A DNA stretch of 64,000 nucleotides, taken from NCBI RefSeq assembly GCF_000234805.1, contig NC_016645.1, forward strand, positions 1,712,391 to 1,776,390. Direction: 5' to 3'. Of this stretch, positions 1 to 8,640 are shown piece by piece. Position 1 is the first letter of the stretch, and every line of letters begins with the position of its first letter. The notes below the pieces were generated by a model. The model was given only the letters and a program-made list of their open reading frames with translations. It made no database searches and had not been told where the DNA came from. A program made the translations under genes and the position numbers. The stretch comes from Pyrobaculum ferrireducens (lineage in GTDB: Archaea > Thermoproteota > Thermoprotei > Thermoproteales > Thermoproteaceae).

Positions 1-641
1 ATGTATACATACCCGGCCGTGGCGGGGTTGGCGAGATTGTAGGCGGCCACGACGCCGAAATTTGTGCCTAGTGTAGCCACGACGCCGGGGAGCCAGGCGG
101 CGGCGCCGGCCTTGACGAGCTCCCTCATCTTGGTTAGCGAGGGTGTGGCCCGGCTGGCCGCTATGCCCAGTGCCGTCAGTATGGCGCCGGGTATGGCGTA
201 GGTGGCCGCAAGGACGTCTGGGCCGTAGTGGGCGAGGAGTGGGGCGAGGGCTACCCTCGCCGTCTGTCCCGTCAGCGCGGCGATGAATATGGGGAAAGTG
301 TCCAGCCTCGCCTGGAAGTAGGCTCCGTAGTAGGTGGATAACATCCCTACTATGGTCAGAAGCGCTAGTGAGGGCCTCCACAAGGCCGTTGACGCCGCTA
401 CGGCGGCGCCGAATAAGGACAACGCAAGTGCACCTGATACGTATGCAGAGTCGCGGGTGGCTGGGTACAGCCTGGTGAGCGCCGTGGGCACGCCCAGCTC
501 GAGTGCGAAGGCTAGTATAGAGGCGGAGGCCACTAAGTACGCCACCTCCCCCAAGACGTCCGCCTTGACTGTGGCGGCGGCGGCGAACCAGAAGAGGTAG
601 CCCCCAAGTTGCGCGACGAGGTTAGAGGCGTATAGCCACAT
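1..641 (-). CDS. Flippase-like polytopic membrane protein (3' end beyond window)
   Basis: The minus-strand frame opens at ATG 641 (MWLYASNLVAQLGGYLFWFA) and stays open to base 1, so at least 213 residues are present and the C-terminus is outside the window. The visible part is a run of hydrophobic segments rich in Ala/Leu with short basic loops, of the sort seen in Wzx/MATE-like polysaccharide flippases (for example LGVPTALTRLYPATRD after the second segment). The family call is by general resemblance only. It is divergent from the DUF1616/MoxR operon and close to a GT2 glycosyltransferase, so a role in lipid-linked glycan export is plausible but inferred. Confidence 0.6.
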   Translation of the reverse strand, partial: MWLYASNLVAQLGGYLFWFAAAATVKADVLGEVAYLVASASILAFALELGVPTALTRLYPATRDSAYVSGALALSLFGAAVAASTALWRPSLALLTIVGMLSTYYGAYFQARLDTFPIFIAALTGQTARVALAPLLAHYGPDVLAATYAIPGAILTALGIAASRATPSLTKMRELVKAGAAAWLPGVVATLGTNFGVVAAYNLANPATAGYVY

Positions 642-701
642 CCCCGCTCTATATACAGCCACGGAGAGGCAAGTTTTATATTTAATATGTCTTGCGCCGT
701 T

Positions 702-1262
702 GTGGACGTTTTACAGCTGGTTAAGCAATGCTCCACTGTGGAGGAGGCTGTGGAGGAGGTGGCCAAGAGGACTGGCAAGTCTAAATACGAGGCGGCGTAT
801 GAACTCATGTTGCAGGTGAAGGCCGGGAGGCTGGCTGTAGAGTCGGGGGCCGACAACTTCCTTGCATACATCCTTGGGCCCGGGGGGGCGTGGCTTTGGC
901 TAATAACGGCGATCACAGCCGCCGTGGTGGCGCTGGTGTTTCTAGCTCAGAGCCCGCCGCTGGTCTACCTGCGGTACGTCTTAGGCGCCTTCTTCGTGCT
1001 GTTTCTGCCGGGGTACGTGCTGGTGGAGGCTCTGTACCCCCGGGGGGACGAGCTGTCTCCGCTTGAGCGCCTGGCCCTCTCCATTGGCTTAAGCCTTGCA
1101 GTTGTCCCGCTGGTGGGGCTTCTACTCAACTACACCCCCTTCGGCATCCGGCTGGCGCCGGTGACGGCCAGCCTCGCAGTCTTGACTCTGGCGCTCGCCA
1201 TCTACGCCACGTATAGGCGCTACAGGTTTGAGGCTTTGGGGGCTGTATGCGGGACGAGGTAG
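702..1262 (+). CDS. DUF1616 N-terminal-type membrane protein
   Basis: About 186 residues. An N-terminal helical, winged-helix-like stretch (LQLVKQCSTVEEAVEEVAKR) is followed by four hydrophobic segments carrying the DUF1616 hallmark FLPGYVLVEALYPRGDELSP. The soluble Ig-like C-terminal half of DUF1616 is absent here but is encoded separately at 6198-6974 on the other strand. A TATA-like box at 674-684 sits only a few bases before ATG 687, so GTG 702, 23 nt from the box centre, is the likelier leaderless start. The next gene overlaps its last 16 bases. Function unknown; DUF1616 proteins commonly sit beside MoxR/DUF58 genes, as here. Confidence 0.75.
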   Translation: MDVLQLVKQCSTVEEAVEEVAKRTGKSKYEAAYELMLQVKAGRLAVESGADNFLAYILGPGGAWLWLITAITAAVVALVFLAQSPPLVYLRYVLGAFFVLFLPGYVLVEALYPRGDELSPLERLALSIGLSLAVVPLVGLLLNYTPFGIRLAPVTASLAVLTLALAIYATYRRYRFEALGAVCGTR

Positions 1263-1915
1263 GGCCCTCCCTCGCCTTGATAGGAGCCGCCGCCACGCTC
1301 CTCGGCCTACTCCAGCCCAACCTCACGCCGCTGGTGGCTCTGGGCCTCGCCGCGTTGACAGTCGGCGTCTTGGCGTCTTGGGAGCCCGCGGCTAGGGAGA
1401 GGGTGGTGGCGAAGCTGGCGGAGGCTGGGTGGGAGAACACAGCCGCTCTTATACAAGCCATGGGCCTCCCCCCGAAGGCGTACTACGTACCGTCCGCCGT
1501 TGCGGGCAGGCCGGTTGCGGTGGTGGCCCAGGGACCGCCTCTAGAGGTGCCTAGAGGCGCCTTGACCTTCAAGACCCCAGGCGGCCCCGCGCTTGTGCTG
1601 GCGACGCCCGGCGGCAAGGCGCTTGAGCTGTGCGGAGAACTCCCGGGGGATCTGGGCGAGGCGTTGAGGACGTGCGTAGTGAACGCCCTCGGCCTCGCCC
1701 GCTCCGTGTCGGTGGCGGAGCGCGGCGGGGAGTATGTGGTGGAGTACTCCGGCGTTTCTGCGCCGGAGCTCTACGAGAGGCTTGTGGTGAGAAGCGCGCT
1801 TGGGGGGGTGGTGGCGTCGGTGACCGCCGCCGTCGCCGCCGAGGTGCTCGGCCGCCCCTTGGAGGTTGTGGAGGAGAGGCGGGTGGGGAGGAGGCTTGTG
1901 GTTGTGTTGAGATGA
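1247..1915 (+). CDS. Unknown protein, two membrane segments plus soluble domain
   Basis: 222 residues. Two hydrophobic helices span residues 8-45, followed by a soluble alpha/beta-looking region that ends in a basic strand (RRVGRRLVVVLR). I do not recognise a family. It starts inside the DUF1616 gene (16-nt overlap) and its stop overlaps the next start as ATGA, so it is translationally coupled inside the MoxR/DUF58 operon. Its likely role is as a membrane partner of that system. Confidence 0.7.
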   Translation: MRDEVGPSLALIGAAATLLGLLQPNLTPLVALGLAALTVGVLASWEPAARERVVAKLAEAGWENTAALIQAMGLPPKAYYVPSAVAGRPVAVVAQGPPLEVPRGALTFKTPGGPALVLATPGGKALELCGELPGDLGEALRTCVVNALGLARSVSVAERGGEYVVEYSGVSAPELYERLVVRSALGGVVASVTAAVAAEVLGRPLEVVEERRVGRRLVVVLR

Positions 1916-2157
1916 GGCTTCCCTATATCGCAATGGCGACGCTCGCCGGGTTGGCCTCCGCCTTCTTCATACACCTCGGCGTATCGACGGTGGACGTGGT
2001 GGTGTCTATATACGCCCTCATATACTGGGCGGTGGCGCCCTTCCTCAGACCGCTCCCAAGGCCGCTGGGGCTGTTGTATACAGTTATCGGCGCCGTCTTG
2101 TTGGCCGCCTTTGCCTACTTCGCCGCGTTGAGGATTCTCTCTATTCTGAAGCTATGA
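1912..2157 (+). CDS. Small three-helix membrane protein
   Basis: 81 residues, starting MRLPYIAMATLAGLASAFF. It begins at the ATG that overlaps the preceding stop (ATGA at 1912-1915) and overlaps the next gene by 4 nt. Three hydrophobic segments cover almost the whole protein. A longer open frame reaching back to 1630 is only a shadow inside the upstream gene. Unknown function, probably a subunit of the membrane assembly encoded by this operon. Confidence 0.65.
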   Translation: MRLPYIAMATLAGLASAFFIHLGVSTVDVVVSIYALIYWAVAPFLRPLPRPLGLLYTVIGAVLLAAFAYFAALRILSILKL

Positions 2158-3539
2158 GGTGGAGGCTGGCCGCGGCGGCCGCAGTGGCGGTTCTGCTCAC
2201 AGCCTTGTCAATCTACAAGCCATCGCCGCCTAAATTAGTTGCACCCGTAGACATAGAGAAGCTGGCGGAGCTTGTGAAGTCAGACCCAGCTCTTTTGGAA
2301 GAGGCTGTGCGCTACATGTCTGAACTCGGCGTAAATCTCACGCTGAGGGCTCCTCCGAAGCCTCAGCCCACCGCGATAACGATATCGATAAACGCCTCAT
2401 CTATCTGGGCTGGCGACCGCGTATTGGTTACGGGCGTGCTCACGTCACGTGGGAAGCCGCTGGCTGGGCAGACCGTCGCCGTGTTGGTAGACGGCGTCCC
2501 CGCGGCTGTGACGGTAACGGACAGCAGAGGCCGCTACAACGCAACTGTGGCGATCTCCGTATATAGGCCTCGTGTGAACGTCACGGCGGTGTACCTCCCA
2601 CTCCCCGGATCTCCCTACATGCCGTCCATGGCGTCGGCGCACCTCTCTGTATTGTACCACGCCACAACCATCGCTATCTCGGCGCCGAGTCAGGTGCTCT
2701 GGGGAGCGCCGCTGGCTCTGAACATCACACTTGACCCGCCAGCTGAAAGGAGGATAAACATAGTCCTGGGCAACGCCACTACAAGTATTCTATTAAGCCT
2801 CAAGGCACAGGGATCTGCCTCTGTGATAATCCCAACCGGCAACCTCACGCCGGGGACCTACAACCTAACCGTATATGTACCGGGTAAGGGGAGGCTGGGG
2901 CCGGCGACAGCTAGACGGACTGTGGACATAATTGCCGAAAGTCCAGTCATTTCTCTATCGGCGGCTGGGGTGGAGGTGGCTGGATTTCCCCCGCAGTTTG
3001 CTGTTAAGGTGGTGCCTGCGGTGAATATCTCGGTGTATCTCGGCGACAAGCCGCTAAAAGGCGCTATACCTCTAGACACACCAACGGGGTGGGCTGTCAT
3101 AAGGGCCGTGTCAATGCCGTCGCCGCCGTACGCCTCCGCCACAGCCTCCGCCTATGTGTTTGTGGTTAACCCGTTGCAGATATCCGCAGTGATCGCCGCC
3201 GTGTTGCTGGCGATGAAGTTTGTCCAAGGCCGGTTGCAGAGGGCCACTAACCTGGTTAGAGAGGTGGTGGAGGCGGCACCGAGGAGCCCTCGCAACGTGG
3301 TGGAGGAGGAGGCGCTGGCCGTCTTAGCCCGGGCTTTTTACAAACTCGGCGAGAGGTCGGGGCTTTGGTACAGTAGAAAAATGACCTATAGGGAATACGC
3401 CAGTAGTGTGGAGCCGTATGCCAAAGATCCTACCTGCCTCTGGCGCGTCGTGTATATAGCGGAGAAGGCGGCATATTCGCCCTACTCCCCCAGCGCGGTT
3501 GAGATTAGGGAAGCGTGGGTATGTACAGAGCGGCTATAG
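2154..3539 (+). CDS. Secreted Ig-like repeat protein with membrane anchor and DUF4129-like C-terminus
   Basis: 461 residues. An N-terminal hydrophobic signal/anchor (residues 3-20) is followed by extracellular beta-rich domains of bacterial-Ig type: the first has SIWAGDRVLVTGVLTSRGKP and later TDSRGRYNATV, typical of GKPLxGxxVxV / D.nGxY patterns, with many N-x-S/T sequons. A membrane helix lies near residues 338-355. The cytoplasmic tail contains LARAFYKLGERSGLWYSRKM and TYREYASSV, resembling DUF4129. This arrangement (outside Ig domains, inside DUF4129) is common in MoxR-DUF58-transglutaminase loci. It overlaps both neighbours, supporting one operon. Confidence 0.7.
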   Translation: MRWRLAAAAAVAVLLTALSIYKPSPPKLVAPVDIEKLAELVKSDPALLEEAVRYMSELGVNLTLRAPPKPQPTAITISINASSIWAGDRVLVTGVLTSRGKPLAGQTVAVLVDGVPAAVTVTDSRGRYNATVAISVYRPRVNVTAVYLPLPGSPYMPSMASAHLSVLYHATTIAISAPSQVLWGAPLALNITLDPPAERRINIVLGNATTSILLSLKAQGSASVIIPTGNLTPGTYNLTVYVPGKGRLGPATARRTVDIIAESPVISLSAAGVEVAGFPPQFAVKVVPAVNISVYLGDKPLKGAIPLDTPTGWAVIRAVSMPSPPYASATASAYVFVVNPLQISAVIAAVLLAMKFVQGRLQRATNLVREVVEAAPRSPRNVVEEEALAVLARAFYKLGERSGLWYSRKMTYREYASSVEPYAKDPTCLWRVVYIAEKAAYSPYSPSAVEIREAWVCTERL

Positions 3540-4165
3540 CTACGGCCGCCCTCGTACTGCTACTGCTATACCTAACCCCCTCTACGACGCCGTTTAGCCC
3601 CTACAACACAGGGCCAGACGGACTGTCTAAAGCCGTAGAGATGTGCCGCGTGGAGGAAGACGCCGATGTTTTTATAATTGCGCCGGGAGCCTCGGTGCCT
3701 GGGCTCAACGTGACCGCCAGCACCTCTAAAATAGTGGATCCGCTGACCAACGCCGGCGATCCCTACATCCCTCTGGCGAGTGTGGGGCAGTATGCTGTAA
3801 TCGCGCCAAACGCCACTCCCCTGAGGGGCCCTGGGCTGGTGGTTGTCTCCACAAGCCCCACGAGTTTTGCCGACACGTCTAGAGGACCATACGCGCTTGG
3901 CCTCGCCGTGGCTGTGGGCAACAGAACTATCTACATTTACCACGCCAGTCTCTTCACAAACAGAGCGGTTGACCGCAATCTCAAATTTATACAGGAGGTG
4001 TGCCGCAGACCCGTGAAGGTAGTGGTGGCTGGCGGCGACCTATCCCATACATTCCACGAAGCCGCGCGGGCAATCGGGAAATGGCTGGCGCCCATGCTTA
4101 TTACAGCAATAAGTTTATATTTGTTAAAAACGTGGCGGACGTGGCCTCGTCGCCGCGAGAGCTAG
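3521..4165 (+). CDS. DUF4350-like membrane-anchored protein
   Basis: About 214 residues from ATG 3521; a GTG six bases earlier is also in frame. An N-terminal hydrophobic helix (AAIATAALVLLLLYLTP) is followed by FSPYNTGPDGLSKAVEMC, which matches the start of DUF4350, a Rossmann-like sensor-type domain. A C-terminal helix (APMLITAISLYLLKTW) ends in a basic tail. It overlaps the preceding gene by 19 nt. In other prokaryotes DUF4350 genes stand with MoxR, DUF58 and DUF4129 genes exactly as here. Function unknown; family call moderately sure. Confidence 0.6.
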   Translation: MYRAAIATAALVLLLLYLTPSTTPFSPYNTGPDGLSKAVEMCRVEEDADVFIIAPGASVPGLNVTASTSKIVDPLTNAGDPYIPLASVGQYAVIAPNATPLRGPGLVVVSTSPTSFADTSRGPYALGLAVAVGNRTIYIYHASLFTNRAVDRNLKFIQEVCRRPVKVVVAGGDLSHTFHEAARAIGKWLAPMLITAISLYLLKTWRTWPRRRES

Positions 4166-5052
4166 TAAAGACGGTAAGTAAATACTTCTTCGGCAACATA
4201 TCTACAATCGAGATCGCTGTGGCTACTCTAATCGCCGGAGGCCATCTACTCCTCCTCGGCCCCGTTGGGGGCGGCAAGACAACTCTCGCCAAGGCCCTGG
4301 CGAGGGCGGTTGGGGGCTCCTTTGCACGGGTGCAGATGACTAACGAGACGTTGCCCTCGGACATCCTTGGATACGGGGTCTACGTCCAAGGCGAGATAAG
4401 AATTGTCAAGGGGCCTATTTTCAACAACGTGGTGCTAATAGACGAGATAAATAGGGGACCCCCTAGGACGCTCTCAGCCCTCATAGAGCCGATGCAGGAA
4501 CGGACCGTCACTATCGAGGGGGCGACGCTGAGGCTCCCCACCCCCCACATGGTGGTTGCCACCATGAACGTGACGGAGATAGCCACCGGCGCCACCGCCC
4601 CCCTACCCCTGGCGTTGCTAGATAGATTCACCGCGTCTCTACACGTAGATTACGTCGACCCTGCTAGGGAGAAGGAGGTTGTAAAAATGGCCGACTACTT
4701 AGACCAGCTAGACGGGAAGCCCCAGGCGACAACCCCCCTGACATTCGACATGGGGAAGGTATACGTAGCCGACGACGTAGTTGACTACATAATTAAACTA
4801 GTGGATGCGGTGAGGAGGGACGAGCGGGTGGCGGTGCCCCTTTCCACCAGGGCTCCCATTGCCCTGTACCGCCTCGCCAGAGCTATCGCGGTGCTGGACG
4901 GCAGAAACTACGTAATACCAGACGACGTGAAGAAAGCCGCGGTCCCCGCGCTGGCCCACAGAATTATTACAAAGCCCGAGTACTCCGACGTCGAGCCGGT
5001 AAGGATTGTGGAGGATGCCCTCCGGGAGGTGGAGCCTCCAACCCGTATATGA
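4141..5052 (+). CDS. MoxR-family AAA+ ATPase
   Basis: About 303 residues. Walker A is GPVGGGKTT, Walker B VVLIDEINRGPP, followed by the MoxR-typical LIEPMQERTVTIEG, sensor 1 region MVVATMNVTE, arginine finger region ALLDRFTASLHVDYVDP, and the lid domain with VPLSTRAPIALYRLARA. A TATA-like box at 4111-4121 lies inside the end of the upstream gene. GTG 4141 is 24 nt from its centre and gives the usual MoxR length, while GTG 4132 is also possible. MoxR ATPases act as chaperones with DUF58/vWA partners; the DUF58 gene follows directly and overlaps. Confidence 0.9.
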   Translation: MASSPRELVKTVSKYFFGNISTIEIAVATLIAGGHLLLLGPVGGGKTTLAKALARAVGGSFARVQMTNETLPSDILGYGVYVQGEIRIVKGPIFNNVVLIDEINRGPPRTLSALIEPMQERTVTIEGATLRLPTPHMVVATMNVTEIATGATAPLPLALLDRFTASLHVDYVDPAREKEVVKMADYLDQLDGKPQATTPLTFDMGKVYVADDVVDYIIKLVDAVRRDERVAVPLSTRAPIALYRLARAIAVLDGRNYVIPDDVKKAAVPALAHRIITKPEYSDVEPVRIVEDALREVEPPTRI

Positions 5053-6205
5053 GGCGGCTAGGCGGGCGGCCCCCCTCGCCTATCTAGCCATCGCCTGGCC
5101 AGAGTTCCCAGCCGCCGCGGCCGCGGTTTTGTTGCTGGCTTTGGAAAACACCTTGTTGCGGAGATTCCACACCCCGGCTGTGTTGCTTCACTACGCAGTG
5201 GCATCCCTATTGCCTCCCCCTAAGGCGCTTGCCCTGGCGGTTGCTCTGATACCACTGCTCCACTGGGCTAAGGTTGCGGATAACTATATGAGCTGGAGGG
5301 GCCACGCCGTTATTTTCACGGCCGCCGCCTTACTCAAGCCGCAACTCCTCCCAGCCCTTGTCTACACCCTCGCCGAGGCGGCGTGGTACTTTGCTAAATA
5401 CGCCAAGACGCAGCCGAGGGTGGAGGGGCCCCCCAAAATCGAGGCGGTGGCCGGGGCTCCTCTTTCATATAGGCTGAAGATTGCCACCGGCGCGCCTGCG
5501 GTTGTCCGCCTCCCCGACGGGAGGGAGGTGGAGGCGCTGGATGGCGAGGTCGAGGTGGAGGTTAAGACGAGGTTCGACGCCGCGGGGCTCTACACGCCGG
5601 AGGTTCAGGTGGTGTATGCAAACCCCACGCGGACCGTCCGGTTTAGGAAAGCGGTGAGGCACCCCCCGATATACGTGGCGCCTAGGTACCGACGCGCGGT
5701 GGAGCTAGGCGAGAAGATAATCGCCGGGGCTGTAGAGGAGGTGGCGGGGGCTAGGGAATACGTGCCGGGGGATCCCCTTAGGCGTCTGCACTGGAAGAAG
5801 ATGGCGAAGATACAGAAGCCTGTTGTTAAGCTTTTGGAGGGGCGCGCCGCGGGCGGCTTGAAAATTGCTGTACTGCTATACGCCACGTCCCCCAAGGCTC
5901 TTGACAGAGTGCTGGAGGCGGCGGCCTCCGCCGTGGCAACAGCCCTGGCCCGGTCAGATCACGTTGAGATATATGCAGTAACCCGACGAGGCGGCGAAAG
6001 AATCGTGGCTGAGCGGAGGACGTATAGAGAAGCTGTGGAGAGGCTTGTGTCGCTCGCCGAAGTTCTCCACGTCGAAGCCGCGGCGGCGCTGGACTACGCA
6101 AATGCCCTGCCAAAGGCTGAACTACCGCCGGCAGACATGGTGATAGGCGAGGCGGCTTTTGTAAAACCCCTCTGCAGGAGGGGGGCGGTCTGCCTCGCTA
6201 TTTGA
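5015..6205 (+). CDS. DUF58 domain membrane protein
   Basis: About 396 residues. Several hydrophobic segments occupy the first 130 residues. An Ig-like stretch follows, then the DUF58 signature REYVPGDPLRRLHWKKMAK near residue 250, and a vWA-like C-terminal fold. DUF58 proteins are the partners of MoxR ATPases; here the gene starts within the last codons of moxR. ATG 5015 is chosen; a TTG at 5006 is also in frame. Its 3' end overlaps by 8 nt the convergent DUF1616-C gene. Confidence 0.85.
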   Translation: MPSGRWSLQPVYEAARRAAPLAYLAIAWPEFPAAAAAVLLLALENTLLRRFHTPAVLLHYAVASLLPPPKALALAVALIPLLHWAKVADNYMSWRGHAVIFTAAALLKPQLLPALVYTLAEAAWYFAKYAKTQPRVEGPPKIEAVAGAPLSYRLKIATGAPAVVRLPDGREVEALDGEVEVEVKTRFDAAGLYTPEVQVVYANPTRTVRFRKAVRHPPIYVAPRYRRAVELGEKIIAGAVEEVAGAREYVPGDPLRRLHWKKMAKIQKPVVKLLEGRAAGGLKIAVLLYATSPKALDRVLEAAASAVATALARSDHVEIYAVTRRGGERIVAERRTYREAVERLVSLAEVLHVEAAAALDYANALPKAELPPADMVIGEAAFVKPLCRRGAVCLAI

Positions 6206-6974
6206 CATTTACCCACAGCTGGACGAACCTGCCGGTGTAGGCCAGCGTCCCGTTGGGATACACAGCCCAGAGCTCCGCCACAAGCCTCTGCCTCCCTGTT
6301 GAGTTGAATGAGACAGAAAACGGCTGCACCCACGACTCGTTGTGGAGAAGAAGCCTCTCTATCCTCAACACGGGGGGCGACGGCAGAGGAGGCTCGCCGC
6401 CGGCCCCCGCGATCTTTATATAAACCACGTACCACCTGGGCTCCCCCTCGTGGTTGTGTACATAGATAAACAGCCTTACGGGCACCCCCGCCGAGATGTT
6501 GGTGGGGTACCCCCCGATCCTCCCCTCTGGCCCCAGCAAGCCTAGGGCGGAGAAAGGCTCCGCCACAGCCGGCCTCAGCAGTAGAGCAACGGCGAGGGCC
6601 ACCCCGACTACGACCACCGCCGCCGCCACGGCCGAAACCTCCTCGTCGAATAGGAGGGTACGCGGCCTCCCCCCGCCATGCTTGAGGAGGCCCCGCCTCC
6701 ATACCAACAGCCAGAGGAATCCGATGACCTCCCTCCTCCGGCGGTATAGGAGGAGGAGCCCAGCCGCGGCCGCGGCCAGCGCCGCGAGCGCGAGAGCCGT
6801 CGACACGAGAGACTCCCACCGGGCCTCAGCCGCCAGCCTAGCCGCCAGCTCGCCGAACCCAGGCTCTAGGGATCCGCCGGCCAGCGCCTTGTTGAACATC
6901 TCGGCTAGGGGTCTAACGTCGGCCCCAGCCCTTGCGGCGTCTACAATAGCTCTATACGCCTCCAGCAAATCCAC
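6198..6974 (-). CDS. DUF1616 C-terminal-type membrane protein
   Basis: 258 residues. Membrane helices lie at about residues 58-80 and 112-132, then an extracellular beta-sandwich begins with LLGPEGRIGGYPTNISAGVP and VHNHEGEPRWYVVYIK. These are the diagnostic motifs of the DUF1616 C-terminal half, which binds no known ligand. GTG 6974 lies 23 nt from a TATA box (TTATAA, 6995-7000). It faces the MoxR/DUF58 operon tail to tail and complements the N-terminal-only DUF1616 gene at 702-1262. Confidence 0.75.
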   Translation of the reverse strand: MDLLEAYRAIVDAARAGADVRPLAEMFNKALAGGSLEPGFGELAARLAAEARWESLVSTALALAALAAAAAGLLLLYRRRREVIGFLWLLVWRRGLLKHGGGRPRTLLFDEEVSAVAAAVVVVGVALAVALLLRPAVAEPFSALGLLGPEGRIGGYPTNISAGVPVRLFIYVHNHEGEPRWYVVYIKIAGAGGEPPLPSPPVLRIERLLLHNESWVQPFSVSFNSTGRQRLVAELWAVYPNGTLAYTGRFVQLWVNVK

Positions 6975-7208
6975 CAGCTGGGGAAAGAGACCAGTTATAA
7001 ACTCTTGTGGTTGCCCTTCACTTACGACAACTCAAGCCAATAGCTAATCTCCGCACAAACCTATGCAAGGGGGTGACTGGCGAAGGCTAGGGAGCGTAGG
7101 GGCGCTGGGATCTGATTGTAGTGAGAGGTGGAGAGTGTGGGACGCTGTCACTTTAAGGGAACAACGTTATAGTGGTAATGGATATATAATGAGCCCATGG
7201 GGTAGGGT

Positions 7209-8195
7209 ATGGGGGCTTCTGAGGCGGAGTGGGGGCTTGACTACGTTGTTGTCCTCCCGACTCTGGACGAGAGGGAGGGGCTGGCTAAGACGCTGGATGA
7301 GTTGTTTTCAGTGGGGGTGCCCCCTGAGAAGATTATTGTGATAGACGGCGGCTCTAAGGATGGGACATGTGAGGAGGCTGTGAAACGCGGCGTGAGGTGT
7401 ATTCTGCAGGAGGGGAGGGGCAAGGCCGATGCGGTGAGAACTGCGATAAAAGTCACGGAGGTCCCTCACCTGGTGATTATGGATGCAGACTATACCTACC
7501 CGGCCAGGTACGTCCCCCAGTTGCTTCAGTTGCTGGGGCGTTGTGACGAGGTTATAGGCGCCAGGGCCCGCACTGAGAGAGGGGCCCAGAGGGCGGTATA
7601 CCGCCTGGGCAACCGGTTGCTCACCTCTCTCTTTAACCTCACCTTTGGCACGAGGCTCACCGATGTGCTGAGCGGCATGTATGCGGTGAGGAGAGAGGCC
7701 CTCGAGGGGCTGGAGAGAGCCTCGAGGGGGTTCGGCATAGAGTCGGAGATAGCGGCGCATGTGGCGTCGACGGGCGGGGAGATTTGTGAGGTGCCTATTG
7801 AGTACAGGAGGCGGGTTGGGAAGAAGAAGCTGAAGGTGAGACACGGGCTGTTGATAGCTGTCGATATGCTTCGCCTGGCTCTCCGCTACAACCCCACATT
7901 CTATATTTTTGCCGTAGCGGCTTTGTTGACTATTCCCGGTATCCTCATCGCAAGCTGGGTGGCTTACAAGTGGATTTTTCTAGGCGTGAAGCACTACGTC
8001 TGGGGTATCATAGCCGTGGCCATGACTGCGGGCGGGATCGCCTCTGCTACGATGGCCGTCCTCGCCCTTTACCTAAAGAGGATGGAGATTAGAATTCTGA
8101 GATCCGTGAAGCGGTACGTCGCCCATCCGCCGGCCCGCAACCGTCTAACAACCCCGGAGCAGGTGGCTCCTAATCAACAAGGCTCGCCAGGCTGA
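7209..8195 (+). CDS. GT2 glycosyltransferase, polyprenyl-phosphate sugar synthase type
   Basis: 328 residues. The GT-A domain (1-220) starts VVVLPTLDEREGLAKTLDEL. It carries VIDGGSKDGT and the metal-binding MDADYTYPA (D-A-D), and later TRLTDVLSGMYAVRREAL and EVPIEYRRRVGKKKL, as in dolichol-phosphate mannose synthase-like enzymes. Two membrane helices follow (230-290), then a short hydrophilic tail. This class transfers a sugar from a nucleotide donor to a polyprenyl phosphate carrier for surface glycans or N-glycosylation. The ATG is 23 nt after a TATA box (GATATATAAT, 7181-7190), so the mRNA is probably leaderless. Exact sugar unknown. Confidence 0.85.
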   Translation: MGASEAEWGLDYVVVLPTLDEREGLAKTLDELFSVGVPPEKIIVIDGGSKDGTCEEAVKRGVRCILQEGRGKADAVRTAIKVTEVPHLVIMDADYTYPARYVPQLLQLLGRCDEVIGARARTERGAQRAVYRLGNRLLTSLFNLTFGTRLTDVLSGMYAVRREALEGLERASRGFGIESEIAAHVASTGGEICEVPIEYRRRVGKKKLKVRHGLLIAVDMLRLALRYNPTFYIFAVAALLTIPGILIASWVAYKWIFLGVKHYVWGIIAVAMTAGGIASATMAVLALYLKRMEIRILRSVKRYVAHPPARNRLTTPEQVAPNQQGSPG

Positions 8196-8254
8196 TAGCG
8201 GTGGGATTGGGCGCCTGTGCGGCCTTGAGGCGAGGCGCATGGCTACTCCACTAG

Positions 8255-8268
8255 CGACACATGTGTCG
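8255..8268. promoter_or_regulatory. Perfect 14-bp palindrome
   Basis: CGACACATGTGTCG is a perfect inverted repeat standing alone in a gene-free region about 60 bp after the glycosyltransferase stop. It could be a protein-binding site. No adjacent promoter is evident, so a role is not established. Confidence 0.3.
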
Positions 8269-8539
8269 TTGTCTTCCACGTATTTACTGCTGAGTTGAGA
8301 GAATTTCCACGTTGAAAGTATGCGCCACGTTGCATCTATCAATAAGTTGTAAAGACCGCGTTCAGCACTTTCGTCGAAATCATGTCAGGCGTATTCAGCG
8401 GCGATGTCGCATCCTCTTGGAGATTGATAAGATGTACCAAAAGCCGCGCGCATGTGGTTAATTCCCCCATTGCCACGACCCGTGGAGTTACCGCTGAGTC
8501 AGCTAGAAACGGAAATATTTAGAAGCAAAGACCTAGCTC

Positions 8540-8640
8540 GCGGCGCCTAGCCGCACGCCGGAGGTAGGCGAGACGCAAGGCGCCTCTGCTCGGCGGCGTG
8601 CGCCGCGTAACTACCTCAGCCGTACCTCAGCACGGTGCGT
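8540..8640 (+). ncRNA. Candidate structured RNA with pseudoknot-like pairing
   Basis: The 9-mer CGCACGCCG (8552-8560) is perfectly complementary to CGGCGTGCG (8594-8602). The directly following GAGGTAG (8561-8567) is perfectly complementary to CTACCTC (8611-8617). The order A-B-A'-B' is that of an H-type pseudoknot. A TATA-like element lies about 30 nt upstream of the first stem. A further short hairpin CCGT/ACGG is possible at 8620-8635. It has no coding frame. I cannot match it to a known RNA family: the conserved blocks of RNase P or SRP RNA are not seen. Strand is inferred from the TATA position. Confidence 0.35.

Noticed and set aside
1630-1911. N-terminal extension of the 81-residue membrane protein
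   Set aside because: Arg/Gly-rich translation typical of a wrong frame inside the upstream gene; the ATGA overlap at 1912 gives a natural start.
6094-6819. Long minus-strand frame overlapping the DUF1616-C gene
   Set aside because: Gly/Arg/Pro-rich translation and complete overlap with two convincing genes; a composition artefact of GC-rich codons.
8540-8640. Minimal (type T) RNase P RNA or SRP RNA
   Set aside because: The structured region has no match to the conserved P4-region sequences of RNase P nor to the SRP helix 8 motif as I know them.
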